From Malus domestica (lineage: Eukaryota > Streptophyta > Magnoliopsida > Rosales > Rosaceae), in the NCBI RefSeq assembly GCF_042453785.1, contig NC_091664.1, positions 29,684,501 to 29,748,500 on the forward strand: DNA of 64,000 nucleotides, read 5' to 3'. Shown one piece after another: positions 1-9,909 of this stretch. A model generated the notes under the pieces. The model made no database searches, had not been told where the DNA came from, and saw only the letters and a list, made by a program, of their open reading frames with translations. Positions within the stretch are counted from its first letter, which is position 1. Every line of letters starts with the position of its first letter. A program made the position numbers and the translations under genes.

Positions 1-439
1 CAAATCATTTTCATTCATTTTTCTTTAATTTTTAAGTGTTTCCTTGTGCCAGGTTGCCTACAACACTTGTCCAACTACTCTTTTTCAGAATCAAATCCCT
101 CCCACTCCCACTATACCAACTCATACAGATGTTGAGATTCTAAACATTTTTAGAGAGAGAGAGAGGCTGAAGATTTTTAGAGAGATAAAGGATGAGGATT
201 TCTAGGGAGAGAAAGAGAATATGGGTTATCAATTATTAATCAGTGACAAGGACAAAGGGTAGTCCTTAAAATCGTGTCCTCCTGACCGAGATCAAAGTCT
301 TTTTTGCACAGCGACTGCACTGTCGAAGTGTACATATTTGTCCACCTATATTTGATAAATACGAATGACTAAACCATTTTCAATCAAATTAAATAATCTT
401 TAGGACATCAACCCTTTCGACGACAAAATTTGAATGAAG
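1..439. other. Left-edge intergenic stretch
   Basis: This stretch is AT-rich and has no credible coding exon. Short GA-rich runs occur near 154-165 and 175-220. Nothing else can be supported here. Confidence 0.5.
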
Positions 440-625
440 CCGTTGGTGATAGCCCCCTGGCGTTGCGTCATAATTTGCACCGGCGACATATGAGTGTCGA
501 GAACGTTTGTGGTATCTGTGGCATGGATGAAGAGACTGAAACTCATATCTTTTTTACGTGTGAGTTTTAGTCATGTGGTGTTGGAAAACGACGAAAGCAG
601 AGGTTGGGGTATGGATGAAGAAATA
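440..625 (+). mobile_element. LINE reverse-transcriptase C-terminal fragment (zf-RVT)
   Basis: A forward reading frame through about 450-575 gives peptides such as RHNLHRRHMSVEN, then CGICG, then ETHIFFTCEF. The CxxC...HxxxxC spacing and the HIFFTC block are typical of the zf-RVT zinc-binding domain after the reverse transcriptase of plant L1-type LINEs. The frame ends early after TCEF and no upstream RT domain is visible, so this is a short broken remnant. The L1 assignment rests on the family motif only. Confidence 0.6.
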
Positions 626-681
626 TTTTAGTGTTTCAGAAACACGACAAGTTACACTAAGTGCATTATACAAGCAGTCAT

Positions 682-975
682 TGTCACATCCCAGCCTGAG
701 CCCCCACTACATCCCTGGCTCGACTCCACCGTAGCACGATAATGTCTACTTTGAGCCCCGACCACGCCCTCACGGTTTTGTTTCTGGGAACTCACACGAG
801 AATTTTTCAGTGGATTACCCATTATGGGATTGCTCTCGGGTGAACTCGCTTAACTTCGGAGTTCCGATGGAATCCGAAACCAGTAAGCTCCCAAAATGTC
901 TCGTGCTAGGTAGAGATGAGAATATACATATAAGGCTTACATCATCCTCACCCTTGTACGATGTGGGATCTTACA
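682..975 (-). mobile_element. Solo LTR, Cassandra-type TRIM with 5S rRNA-like block
   Basis: This is a 294-bp unit starting TGTCACATCCC and ending GATGTGGGATCTTACA, that is 5'-TG...CA-3' with short inverted ends. A 5-bp target duplication (GTCAT, 677-681 and 976-980) flanks it. Read on the minus strand, the middle (about 790-870) resembles 5S rRNA, including the stretch AACTCCGAAGTTAAGCG. LTRs carrying 5S-derived promoters are the hallmark of Cassandra terminal-repeat retrotransposons in miniature. Only one LTR is present, so it is a solo-LTR fossil left by recombination. Its age is moderate, as the target duplication is still perfect. Confidence 0.82.
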
Positions 976-980
976 GTCAT

Positions 981-1650
981 GGTCTAGTACACTAAATGTA
1001 TTATACAGACGGTTGGAATTAGTATGAGTATCAAATCACTTGTATTATGATATTTAACTTATCAAACCGTATTTTTGACACACTAAAAAATCTGTCGTAT
1101 AGATGGGTAGTGAGGGATTTTGCGGGCTATCCATGGATGGCCGGCGACCAAGGTTTTGATAGCAAGTCTACTATTTTGAGAAAAAAAAAAGAAAAGAAAA
1201 ACTTTGTAATTTATGAGTTAAAGAACGTAAAAGACGCAGAAAAAAAACCGTCAATTCATTTAATACGTACATATAGATAAGTAAACGATTTTTAATCAAA
1301 TTGATAATTAAATTTGTATGTTTGAAATTATTTTTAAAATGGTTAAATGTTTCTCGACATTAAGAGATTTTTCTAATAACGTTGGACAAACAAAACAACA
1401 TTAAAACCATCTATAGGTCATGTAAGTGTTTCACAGATAAGTGCATGCCAACAGGTTGAGGTGCTTTTCCAAAAAAAAACTCTTGAAGTTTGATAGTAAT
1501 TTCAACGTGTTTCTTAACAAGCAATCTCAGTAGTAACGCATATGAACAGAAATGCATCAAGCAACACGAGCCCAGAAGCATTATTTTTAAAAATTGTGTG
1601 CAATGGACGTAATTATTGTTTCTTAAAAACCAATTAATATGAAACATAAT
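981..1650. other. Intergenic, no gene seen
   Basis: This is AT-rich sequence. A ~25-bp motif around ACACTAAATGTATTATACA (990-1010) repeats one found just left of the solo LTR (about 655-672), so the LTR sits between two imperfect copies of an older short repeat. Open frames here are short and unrelated to known families. Confidence 0.4.
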
Positions 1651-2023
1651 CGTGCTTGCACTTCACAAAGGCCGGTGAGTGGGGCCCTCTTCCTCCAAAG
1701 CTGTTGTTTTACTCTCTCATTCTTCTCCCCCTTTAAATAACATGCAAAAATTAGAGAGCAAAAGATAAAGCTTTATTTTTTTTCCTTCTTTTATTTTTCC
1801 GTTTTTTATGCCTTAATTTCCATGAAAGTGGAGGTTTTAAAATCCCACCTCTGAACGCTCCTGCAACATGCATCACCAAACAAATTTGTAAATCTGTCTC
1901 TTCCCAAAAACTCTGAGAAAAATTCCCAATTGGGTTTCAGTTTTTGGGGCTTCTGCTTCTCTCTCTATGTTTCATGTGAGCATCTCAGCTAAAGCACACG
2001 TCTAGAGAGAGAAAGCATGATAG

Positions 2024-2028
<5 letters not shown>

Positions 2029-2085
<57 letters not shown>
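2029..2085 (+). repeat. (GA)n microsatellite in the DUF868 gene leader
   Basis: A nearly pure AG/GA dinucleotide run of about 55 bp. It lies about 650 bp upstream of the DUF868 start codon and upstream of likely 5'UTR introns (donor-like sites near 2171 and 2561). GA runs in plant leaders and promoters are known targets of GAGA-binding BPC proteins. That role here is inferred. Confidence 0.8.
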
Positions 2086-2466
2086 TTCTTTCAAAAACCA
2101 ACCTTTCCAGCAAAACCCAGTTGCTATATAGCCTTCATTAGATTACACAAGCAGCTGTCAACATCTTTGAGGTATATATTTTTCTAACATTTCTCACTCT
2201 CTCTCCTCTCTGTGCATCAGCTTTACTGTTTTTTCTTCATATTCTCTGTAGTGGGTAATTTTTAATTTGTTTCTTTGTGGTAAAGGTTTAATTTTTATTT
2301 ATAAATAGTGTTATTTGTTTCTGCGGAGGTCTTCCTGTTGATAGTGAAACAATTCAAACAAGTTTACTTTTTGTCTTCTGCTTCTCTCTCTCTGGGATTT
2401 TATTTTACAGCCCACATTTTCAAAGCTGGTTCCTTTAAGTTTTAGATTAATGGGTTTTGTGCAGTA

Positions 2467-2532
2467 ATGCATCAAGAACCAGCAACCCAGATCAAATCAA
2501 GGCTGGATAATCAGATTTTGAAGCATTTCTGA
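2467..2532 (+). promoter_or_regulatory. Upstream ORF in the DUF868 gene leader
   Basis: An ATG at 2467 opens a 21-codon frame closed by TGA at 2530-2532. A good acceptor (TGCAG) ends at 2464 and a donor-like GAG|GTAATT follows at 2561, so the uORF probably lies in a transcribed leader exon between two 5'UTR introns. It ends nearly 200 nt (genomic) before the main ATG at 2730. Whether it is translated is unknown. Confidence 0.4.
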
Positions 2533-2729
2533 GTTGGGTTTTTGTCTCTGATCAATTTGAGGTAATTTCTCTGCTTCTTCTTGTTGTTTTGCTTATCTTT
2601 TTGCTGTTGTTTATCATTTCTGAGTGGTTCTGTGGATTTTGTTTTGTTTTTTGTGTAAGGTCACCAATTGTGTGTTTAAATTCCCCAAAGAAAGTTTGGA
2701 AAAGTGAATTGAGGTACTTGGTTTGAAAA

Positions 2730-3629
2730 ATGAGAGATTTCCCATCTTGTTTTGGTGAAAATGGGGTTCAGGTTGCTGATTCTTCATCATCAAATAGTAG
2801 TAGGACTGCCCAGAATTTGGTTACTTGTGTGTATCAATGCCGGTTACGAGGCCAGTCTTGCTTGATTACTGTGACTTGGAGTAGGAATTTGATGGGTCAA
2901 GGCCTTAGTGTTGGGATAGATGATTCATCAAGTCAGTGTCTTTGTAAGGTTGATATTAAACCCTGGTTGTTCTCCAAGAGAAGAGGGTCCAAGAGTTTAG
3001 AAGCTTATTCGAGTAAAATCGATATATATTGGGACCTTTCATCGGCAAAATTCGGATCAGGCCCTGAACCTTTGGAGGGATATTATGTGGGAGTTGTGGT
3101 GGACAGGCAAATGCTTCTCCTTCTTGGAGACATGAGAAAAGAAGCTTTCAAAAAAACTAGTGTCACCCCTGTGCCTTCGAGTGCCGTTTGCGTTGCTAAG
3201 AGAGAGCATATTTTTGGTAAGAGGGGCTTCGCTACAAAGGCTCAGTTTTGCAATAATGGTCAAGTTCATGATCTTGTAATTGAGTGTGACACTGTCGGGG
3301 TCAATGATCCATGCCTCCTGGTGCGCGTTGACAGCAAGCCTGTGATGCAGGTAAAGAGACTTCGGTGGAAGTTCCGAGGGAACCATACCATCTTGGTTGA
3401 TGGGCTTGCTGTTGAAGTTTTCTGGGATGTTCACAATTGGCTCTTTGGTACATCACCTGGAAATGCTGTTTTTATGTTCAAGACATGCCTCTCAGCCGAG
3501 AAGCTGTGGGCTAGTCAACCAGCCTCTGATCCAAGCACGTTGCAGTGGTCATTTTCACAGAGATTCTCAGATAGTAAGTCACAAGGTCTAGGATTCTCGC
3601 TGATTTTGTATGCTTGGAAGAATGAATAG
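2730..3629 (+). CDS. DUF868 family protein, 299 aa
   Basis: A single uninterrupted coding exon of 299 residues, the usual size for the plant DUF868 family, which has no assigned biochemical function. Recognisable family blocks are NLVTCVYQCRL and CLITVTWSR near residues 29-50, VDIKPWLFSKRRGSKS near 73-90, YYVGVVVDRQMLLLLGD near 118-134, and VFWDVHNWLFG near 229-239. No signal peptide or membrane span is evident. The start at 2730 is the first ATG of the frame, after a leader with a GA tract and probable introns. A consensus-like 3' flank follows with T-rich runs. The family assignment is from recognised motifs; the molecular role is unknown. Confidence 0.9.
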   Translation: MRDFPSCFGENGVQVADSSSSNSSRTAQNLVTCVYQCRLRGQSCLITVTWSRNLMGQGLSVGIDDSSSQCLCKVDIKPWLFSKRRGSKSLEAYSSKIDIYWDLSSAKFGSGPEPLEGYYVGVVVDRQMLLLLGDMRKEAFKKTSVTPVPSSAVCVAKREHIFGKRGFATKAQFCNNGQVHDLVIECDTVGVNDPCLLVRVDSKPVMQVKRLRWKFRGNHTILVDGLAVEVFWDVHNWLFGTSPGNAVFMFKTCLSAEKLWASQPASDPSTLQWSFSQRFSDSKSQGLGFSLILYAWKNE

Positions 3630-5590
3630 AGGAAGTCAGAAGAAGTTCTCCATTGATTGCTAACAGAAAACCTCTAGTGAGTGATGATTTTCTCAGCCAT
3701 GTGATTGAATTACTGCAAAAAGATGATTATATATGATCATTTGTTATATAATCATTTGTTTTTTTTTTTCTCAGCCTATTTTTCTCTTTTTGGTTTATCT
3801 TCATGAGTAGCTTGAGCAATCCAAATAGATCAGAGACAATTTTGTTTATACTGGTTGTATATCCTCCATTCAGCGTTAATTTGATCCTAGGTTTTTTTTT
3901 TCTTTTTGCCTACTGAGAATTCTATGTCGAAATCATCAATGTGCAAATGTTGAAATTAATTCACTTTTACTCAGCAAATCGTTAAGCTTCTTATTTGACC
4001 ATGTTTGCAGTAGCTGGAGTGATGTTCTTTTCCAAAGTTGGAAGTAGCTGTAGTGATGTTCTTTTCCAAAGTTGGAATGCTAACGCCTAACGGACTAGGC
4101 CACGTCCTATTCTTCTTGTTAAATAGCCATAAATCTGATTTCTTTTATATTACAGTTCTTTGAATTGGCTTAACTCCACTTGTATTAGGGACCATTTTTT
4201 GCTGCTGATTGTGTTGTGGGTATTGCTGTATGAATACTTAGACAAGTATGAAGCGGTTCAGACCCAGAAATTTGTACATTTTATTTACATTCTTGCATTT
4301 AGATGTTGATCATCACTGAAATATAGCCAGACTAAAAGCCTGAAGTAGTACGGTACTTGAATGATGTTTGTATAACTATGTAACTGATGTTGTTGAGGCT
4401 TTTGAGTGAGATTAAGCAATTGATGGAGGTCTACTGCTTTTGCTTGTCAAGGTCCAGATTATAGCTTTCGGGTAGCTTGTGCTAGGAAAGCTTTTCTCTT
4501 AGAACGGTTCAAAGAGTCGAGATCTCACATACTCTAGAAGGAAACAGAGAAGCAACAAGAATCTTTGGTCAGGAAAGTTGTACAGTTGCTAGCTTTAAGG
4601 TGGATAGGACGATGTAGAAGGTAAAGATGTACATATTCGAAAGAACACGAAGGGATGGGAGCATGACCGAAGTACCCTGCCCAACTCCTTTCTGGCTTCT
4701 ATTTGGGATGAAAACTGGAAAGTCTGATGTAAAGTAAGTGCTAGGCATCAGTTTGTGGTTGATCAAAAAAGGGACAACCCACAACTGGTCTATTTCTTGG
4801 AGCCTTGAAATGTTTTGTTCCACAGCCAGAGGTTGGCTCCAAGCCTACAACAATATTTCTCCGTAGAATCACCGGTCCAGCCAGCCTATGGAACACATTA
4901 TGCTTCGTTGCATCGGAGCTCAAACATCAAATGAAAACTTTCCACTGTGAGTTTGTGAAATCTCCTCTCTCTATTCCTTTGGTTTTTGGTGCATGAATTC
5001 TTCCTCATCTCCTTACTTAGCATTCAAAGAGTGATTTGTTCATGTTGGAGAAGGCCCCTATGCCCTTCACGCTTGTTGAACCTTGTAGTTCATGTCCGTA
5101 GTTGAATGTTGCAGCTGTGATTCTGTCATAGGCACGAACCTGGCCACAAATATTTCGGGCAGGTTGAACCTTAGCTGCGGTTTAGGGTTAGCGACGGAAT
5201 TAAGCTATTTCCGGGAGATATTTTCTGATCTTGGTCGTGTTCTTAGCACACTCGAGTCAGGCCTGGTTCTGTTCCTTCAGACATTAGCTTGCGAAAAATT
5301 CGTAGTTGGTCAAGATATTCAAAACATATGATGAATGTATTTATTCCAAGTGTTTGCCTGGAGAAAAATGTTGAGTTGAAGTATTTGCTGGTTAAAGTTT
5401 TAAATGATTGCAGGTGACCCTAATTGATCAAGGTTCTCCTTGTACTGATGTCCTTGTGGTTTTAACTGCATTAGGTGGAGGAGTTTAAATATTTGGTGTA
5501 TGTACCTAAAATTAGGGTTTTGTTGGCAATGCGATGGTCCACTTAGAAAAAGTTGAATATTTGAATGTTTATGTCGACTTGTATTTTAAT
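3630..5590. other. Spacer after the DUF868 gene; short tandem duplication
   Basis: The first ~250 bp are the likely 3'UTR. At about 4011-4077 a 34-bp unit containing GTGATGTTCTTTTCC and AAAGTTGGAA is duplicated in tandem with one or two differences. Open frames at 4569-5331 overlap on both strands, are short and resemble no known family. No gene is called. Confidence 0.45.
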
Positions 5591-5593
5591 CTA

Positions 5594-5739
5594 GAGAACT
5601 TTAACGAAAAGCTCTCGGTACTTTTCACTTTAACAAAAAACCATATTTTTACACTAAAAAGTCAATCATTGTACTATTCATTTTACCCTTTATTTTGTCA
5701 TTATCGTTAAAGTTTTCAATTTTTTTTTATTAGTTTTCC
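5594..5739 (+). mobile_element. MITE, 'ACTTTAACGAAAAGC' family, copy 1
   Basis: A ~146-bp element starting GAGAACTTTAACGAAAAGC and ending TTAGTTTTCC. Diagnostic inner words are GGTACTTTTCACTTTAAC, CACTAAAAAGTCAATCAT and TACCCTTTATTTTGTC. Three more copies lie in this window, at about 14770, 20901 (opposite strand) and 38583. The flanks read TTTTAATCTA and TTTTAATTCTA, a probable 10-bp target duplication with one indel, which would suit a Mutator-like origin. It has no coding capacity. Confidence 0.7.
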
Positions 5740-6117
5740 TTTTAATTCTAAACTACATAGACGGAGATTTGGACTTTTGAAGGCACCGTTCATAGCCAAT
5801 TTGTCCACGCCCAAGTTTGCAAGACTAGTGGTTATATATATGGTCACATCAACATCTAATCTCTTTAGTTGGGTTAGTGTTGCTACTTAAAAACGCTTCT
5901 GGATAATTAAAAAATGTTTGGTTAGCGTTTGACAGAGATAACTAAAAATGTTTCTGACTTATAAATTGTATTGGTGAGATTCTCATTGTGCATCTTGATC
6001 AAGTGAATAGTTTCTTTGTAAGAGCGTGCCAAAACCGGTCTCAGGGCTGGTTCAATTTGGACTTATCAAACCCAAATTTTGTTCACTAAATTCTAAAAAC
6101 ACTTTGAGTTGCCACTT

Positions 6118-6277
6118 AGTACTACGGTTTAGTGATATTCCTCTTTATTTGTAAGTAAAAGGTCTTAGGTTCGATTCTCGTCAAATGCGAATTTGAACCA
6201 CATTATTGTTAGCCCATTGTGAGGCTAAGCCTACCACCTCCCTCTTAGTGTAGATAATATCGTTTGTTCAAAAAAAT
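6118..6277 (+). mobile_element. tRNA-derived SINE, copy 1
   Basis: The head TACGGTTTAGTGATATTCC and the following GGTCTTAGGTTCGATTCTC resemble box A and box B of a tRNA (compare ...TAGTGGTAT... and GGTTCGATTCC). A non-tRNA body follows (GCGAATTTGAACCACATTATTG, then GTGTAGATAATATCG), ending in an A-rich tail (TTCAAAAAAAT). Three further diverged copies in the window share this order, which supports a SINE family. Confidence 0.72.
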
Positions 6278-7011
6278 ACTTCAAAGCTGAAATACTTCAT
6301 GTAAAAGCAAACCTTAAAGATTGGTTCGACTTGGATTGCTTGCCCTAGCCCTAAAAACTGAGTGATGAGCATAAACCTGATTCGAATCAAAGATTTTCCC
6401 ACGTACCAAATTTACATGAAACTCAAACAGAGTATAAAATATTCCAAAACACTGTAAAATATTCACAAACTCGTAACCCTTAATTACCAAGAAAATAGTA
6501 AAAAAAACAAAAAAAAATCAAAACAAAGAGGGAAAGGGACATGATTGTCTTGCCAAACTGCCAGAGCATTCTCTAGCAGGATTAAGAAAGCAACAGCTTT
6601 TCGACTGTTTGCCACCGAATTTCCGTACCCACTCAATTATTGATAATGTCCAAAATATAACTGAAAAAAAAAAAATTCAAAAAAACGCATGTGCATTCAT
6701 AGTCCACGGGCGCGTTGTCTACCTTGCCGACAAATCCGCGTGAGTGTGATGTCCCTTACTCTGCCATGCGTGTGTACTTGCTTAACTTGGATTTTTTTAT
6801 TAAATAACTTGACTTGATTTCAGTAAATTAACACAAAACTCCACTAATCACTCCCGTCTTATCAGATTTATTAGCAATAATGCTAGTTTTTGTTAAAAAT
6901 AATATCGTTAGATGATTAAATTGTTAGTTGTTGAAGAGAGGAGGATTGGTGTGATGGAATATGTGCTAGGAGTCTAGGATGCATATGTATATTGTATTTT
7001 GACATTGCGGT

Positions 7012-7122
7012 AAAGCTCAATCATGGGCTAGCCATATTAATTCGGTTCGTATTTGTCTTTAGTAAAAATCGAACATAAAACCTCTCATTTAGAATTGAAG
7101 AGGAATACCACTAAACCGTAAT
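7012..7122 (-). mobile_element. tRNA-derived SINE, partial copy 2
   Basis: This is the reverse-strand equivalent of the copy at 6118. It shows TACGGTTTAGTGGTATTCC, then GAGAGGTTTTATGTTCGATTTT (minus strand) and a shortened body ending near the GGGCTAGCC words. The 3' part is diverged or missing. Confidence 0.6.
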
Positions 7123-7129
7123 ATTATGT

Positions 7130-8580
7130 GACAATAATGTTAGTTTTAAATACACAAAATGTAGTTGGCTTTGTGTGGCTAAATTTATTTCCTAAAAATC
7201 TTGTCTTAATTCAAATTACACATCGATGTGACAACATTTGTCGTCAGGTTTACAAGTTTTATAATGAGAGATGTAGACATATAAGCATATGTTTTTCAAT
7301 TATAGAACACTCTTTTTAACTTGTAACAACGAGAGGTTCCTAAGTCTTAAGCTTTGGCAGAGATTTTAGGAACATTGTCGGTATTAATGTACGTGAGTGA
7401 ATAGCAGCCGTTACTATATATATAAATTATGCAATGTGTCAACGGTTGATAGTCGTAATTGTTGTGCTTATCTAAACTTCTAGAAGGCTATAATGCTTTA
7501 CGACAACTAAAAACGTTTTTAACAACTTATGACATGAAAATTCAATAACAGATTGTGAACATGAGAACTTTCTACGTATACAAATCCCGAACAAGCTATA
7601 AAATCTTTGCAAACACCACAAGCGTGATGAATAACATGACAATAGGTTCCATACCAATTTTTTTCCAAAAAGTCTTCAACTTTTCAGAATTTCAGGTCAA
7701 AAAGTTGAGTTTAATTGTTAGTGAAGGTTGGCCGTGATTAACGTCTAATGGGGTCCCGAGTGACCCATCAATCATGTGATCATGTGACATGCTCCTCCTC
7801 CCATCCCACATATTAAGATTCTCTTCGGATCTCACACTCCAGAACCTATGAACTAAATAATTCAGATCCTTCAATTCAAATTCAACGGCCCCTATCAACT
7901 TATTCCAACCTTACAAACAATTTACCTCCAACACCCATTATCTCTCTTGAACCTCCGAATTGTTGAGTCCCTAAACTCCGTAGTGTGAGATATGGAGAAG
8001 ATCTCAGTTTCCATCCCACCTTAGAATCTTATAAAAAAAGAGTTCTTGCAATGATGTACAGCACAAGACGGCATTAGTGCTGATTCGTCTATACCTCATC
8101 GACTTTATTAAATCCTTATTTTTTTTGTATGTATTTGCTCTTATAAAATTACACCAAATAATATGTTTGGAATCACCCATGAACCGACCCTATAAATCAA
8201 TAATATTTTTTTGGATAAATGACGTAATAGTACTTAAAACTTTGTTTTATACATTAGAAACATATATCTACAACAAATCCGATATTTTAGAATAGGTCAA
8301 ACTCATTACAAGTATATATCGTTCCGTTCAACCATATTAACTTCGAGCAAATATCTGATGTAGTTGCCATAAGTTTAACAACTCTTAAAAACAAGGTTGA
8401 ATTAATTGAGTCGGGTGGGATCACCAAAATACAATTGAGTGTTTTGTGAGAGCCGTTATATAATACGCTTGATTTGACTGTCTGATACTATCAAATGAGA
8501 GTGATGTTTTGTGAGAGCAAGACACGTGATCATGCTAAATTATATAAGTTATCTCAGCCATTAAAAATGGGATTGTATTT
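7130..8580. other. AT-rich intergenic stretch
   Basis: No conserved coding frame is visible. The open frames at 7128-8295 are short and overlap on both strands. Some words around 7690-8030 (TGGGATGGAAAC, GAGATCCGAAG-like) look like worn intergenic repeats, but ends cannot be defined. Confidence 0.4.
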
Positions 8581-8586
8581 CAATTA

Positions 8587-8818
8587 AGGGTTCGTTTAAA
8601 AGTGTTTTTAAAATGATTGAGAGTTTTTTTTATGAGAGAACTTTCGAACCAATCTTTAGTAAAAATGACAGTTAATCTTGAAAAAGTATTTGAAATGTTT
8701 ATTGCAAGAAGGCACACAATTAGTATTTATTGTAAAAAGCACTTTAGGTGCTTTTAAAACTCAAATCACTTTCAACGAAATCGTTTTCAATCATTTTAAA
8801 AACACTTTCAAAATAACC
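8587..8818. mobile_element. MITE with ~35-bp inverted ends, TTAA flanks
   Basis: The left end GGGTTCGTTTAAAAGTG with TTTTTAAAATGATTGA is mirrored at the right by TCAATCATTTTAAAAAC and ACTTTCAAAATAACC. TTAA borders both ends, consistent with a 3-bp TTA/TAA duplication of a Tourist-like (PIF/Harbinger) MITE. It is ~230 bp with no coding capacity. Superfamily is inferred from the ends. Confidence 0.55.
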
Positions 8819-9140
8819 TTAAGTCGATAAAGTTACCATTTGACAGAAACACTGGTTTATTCTATAGATTATTGCTACAAATATTAAACAAAGCAAGACA
8901 TGGCCGCAAAGTTTGGTAGCTTTATCCATTTACAAAATCAATAAAAATCAAAAGTGGAAAAAGAAAAAAAAAAAGGGAAAGGAGGCAACTAAGCATGGGC
9001 CCGGTCATGAGCTGGCACGCGTTGATAGACTAGTCAGGATTATTCATTTCCTGCGGCGTCCAGGTGTCAGATAGCTGTAATATGCTTCCGGTGAAATTAC
9101 GTAATAACCCTGACATTCCAACGGTCACTTGCACAAGCAC

Positions 9141-9310
9141 GAGAGATTTTTCAGTGTAACCATCATACGAGGCGGTACACCATGTGTTCATATATAAATA
9201 GTGTAATATATATGTTAAATGTTGATAACTTAAAAATTAAAATTTTTTACCACTTACATAAAAACACTTGATGTATCATTTGTGTTTCTGTCACAACTAA
9301 AAATTTCTCC
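9141..9310. mobile_element. MITE, 'GAGAAATTTTTAGTGTGAC' family, copy 1
   Basis: The left end GAGAGATTTTTCAGTGTAAC pairs imperfectly with the right end TTCTGTCACAACTAAAAATTTCTCC. A second copy with the same end signature is at 43416-43555. It is short, AT-rich and non-coding. Confidence 0.5.
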
Positions 9311-9909
9311 ACGAGCGCAACCCAAAAGCCAAAACCTAAATCTAATTCAATATGCAAATTTATCTGTACATTCATATAAATTTATCGTTTTAGTCTATAG
9401 GAATATGGCAACACCATAACACTTTGCTTTTGCCACGTACAAGCACGCTTTTGATAAAATCCCAAATCGCCTTGCGTGATCATGTCAAACAAGTTGTTCC
9501 CTCTTTTGGAGACCCACTGCACTCTATTGGACGTGAGTTTATTAATGAATTGAATTCTAATTTTATTGTTAATTTCATCTTGTAGTTGATGATAACTATC
9601 GAATAAGTAAAAAAAAAATATCATATAAAGTTTTAGATATAAATTTATTGTTAAGTACTTGATGGTAAACAATATGGTTTGAAATAAAATTTCTCCAATC
9701 AAAATTATAGACCGGAGGCGAAAATCGTCATTACGGGACAATAGGAAATTTACTACTTGGAGGGTAATTTCATAATTCAGAAATAAAACAGAGAGAAAGA
9801 AGAAGAACAAGAAGCAGCAGCAGAAGAAGCAGCTGCGGAAAAAAGCAGTTTTTTTTTTCATCGTTCTGGTGTTGAAGAAAGAAGAATCAGAGAAGCTGGT
9901 AACTGAGTC
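9311..9909. other. Upstream region of the NDL-like gene
   Basis: This contains the promoter and leader of the gene starting at 9910. A purine-rich stretch (GAGAGAAAGAAGAAGAACAAG, with GCAGCAGCAG) lies at 9790-9835, about 75-120 bp before the start codon. A long open frame on the opposite strand (9382-9861) is low-complexity (K/F-rich) and is not credible as a gene. Confidence 0.5.

Noticed and set aside
810-995. 61-residue frame within the solo LTR
   Set aside because: It lies inside a non-coding 5S-like LTR.
9382-9861. 159-residue open frame on the minus strand before the NDL-like gene
   Set aside because: Phe/Lys-rich low complexity, no homology, and it overlaps the promoter and leader of the plus-strand gene.
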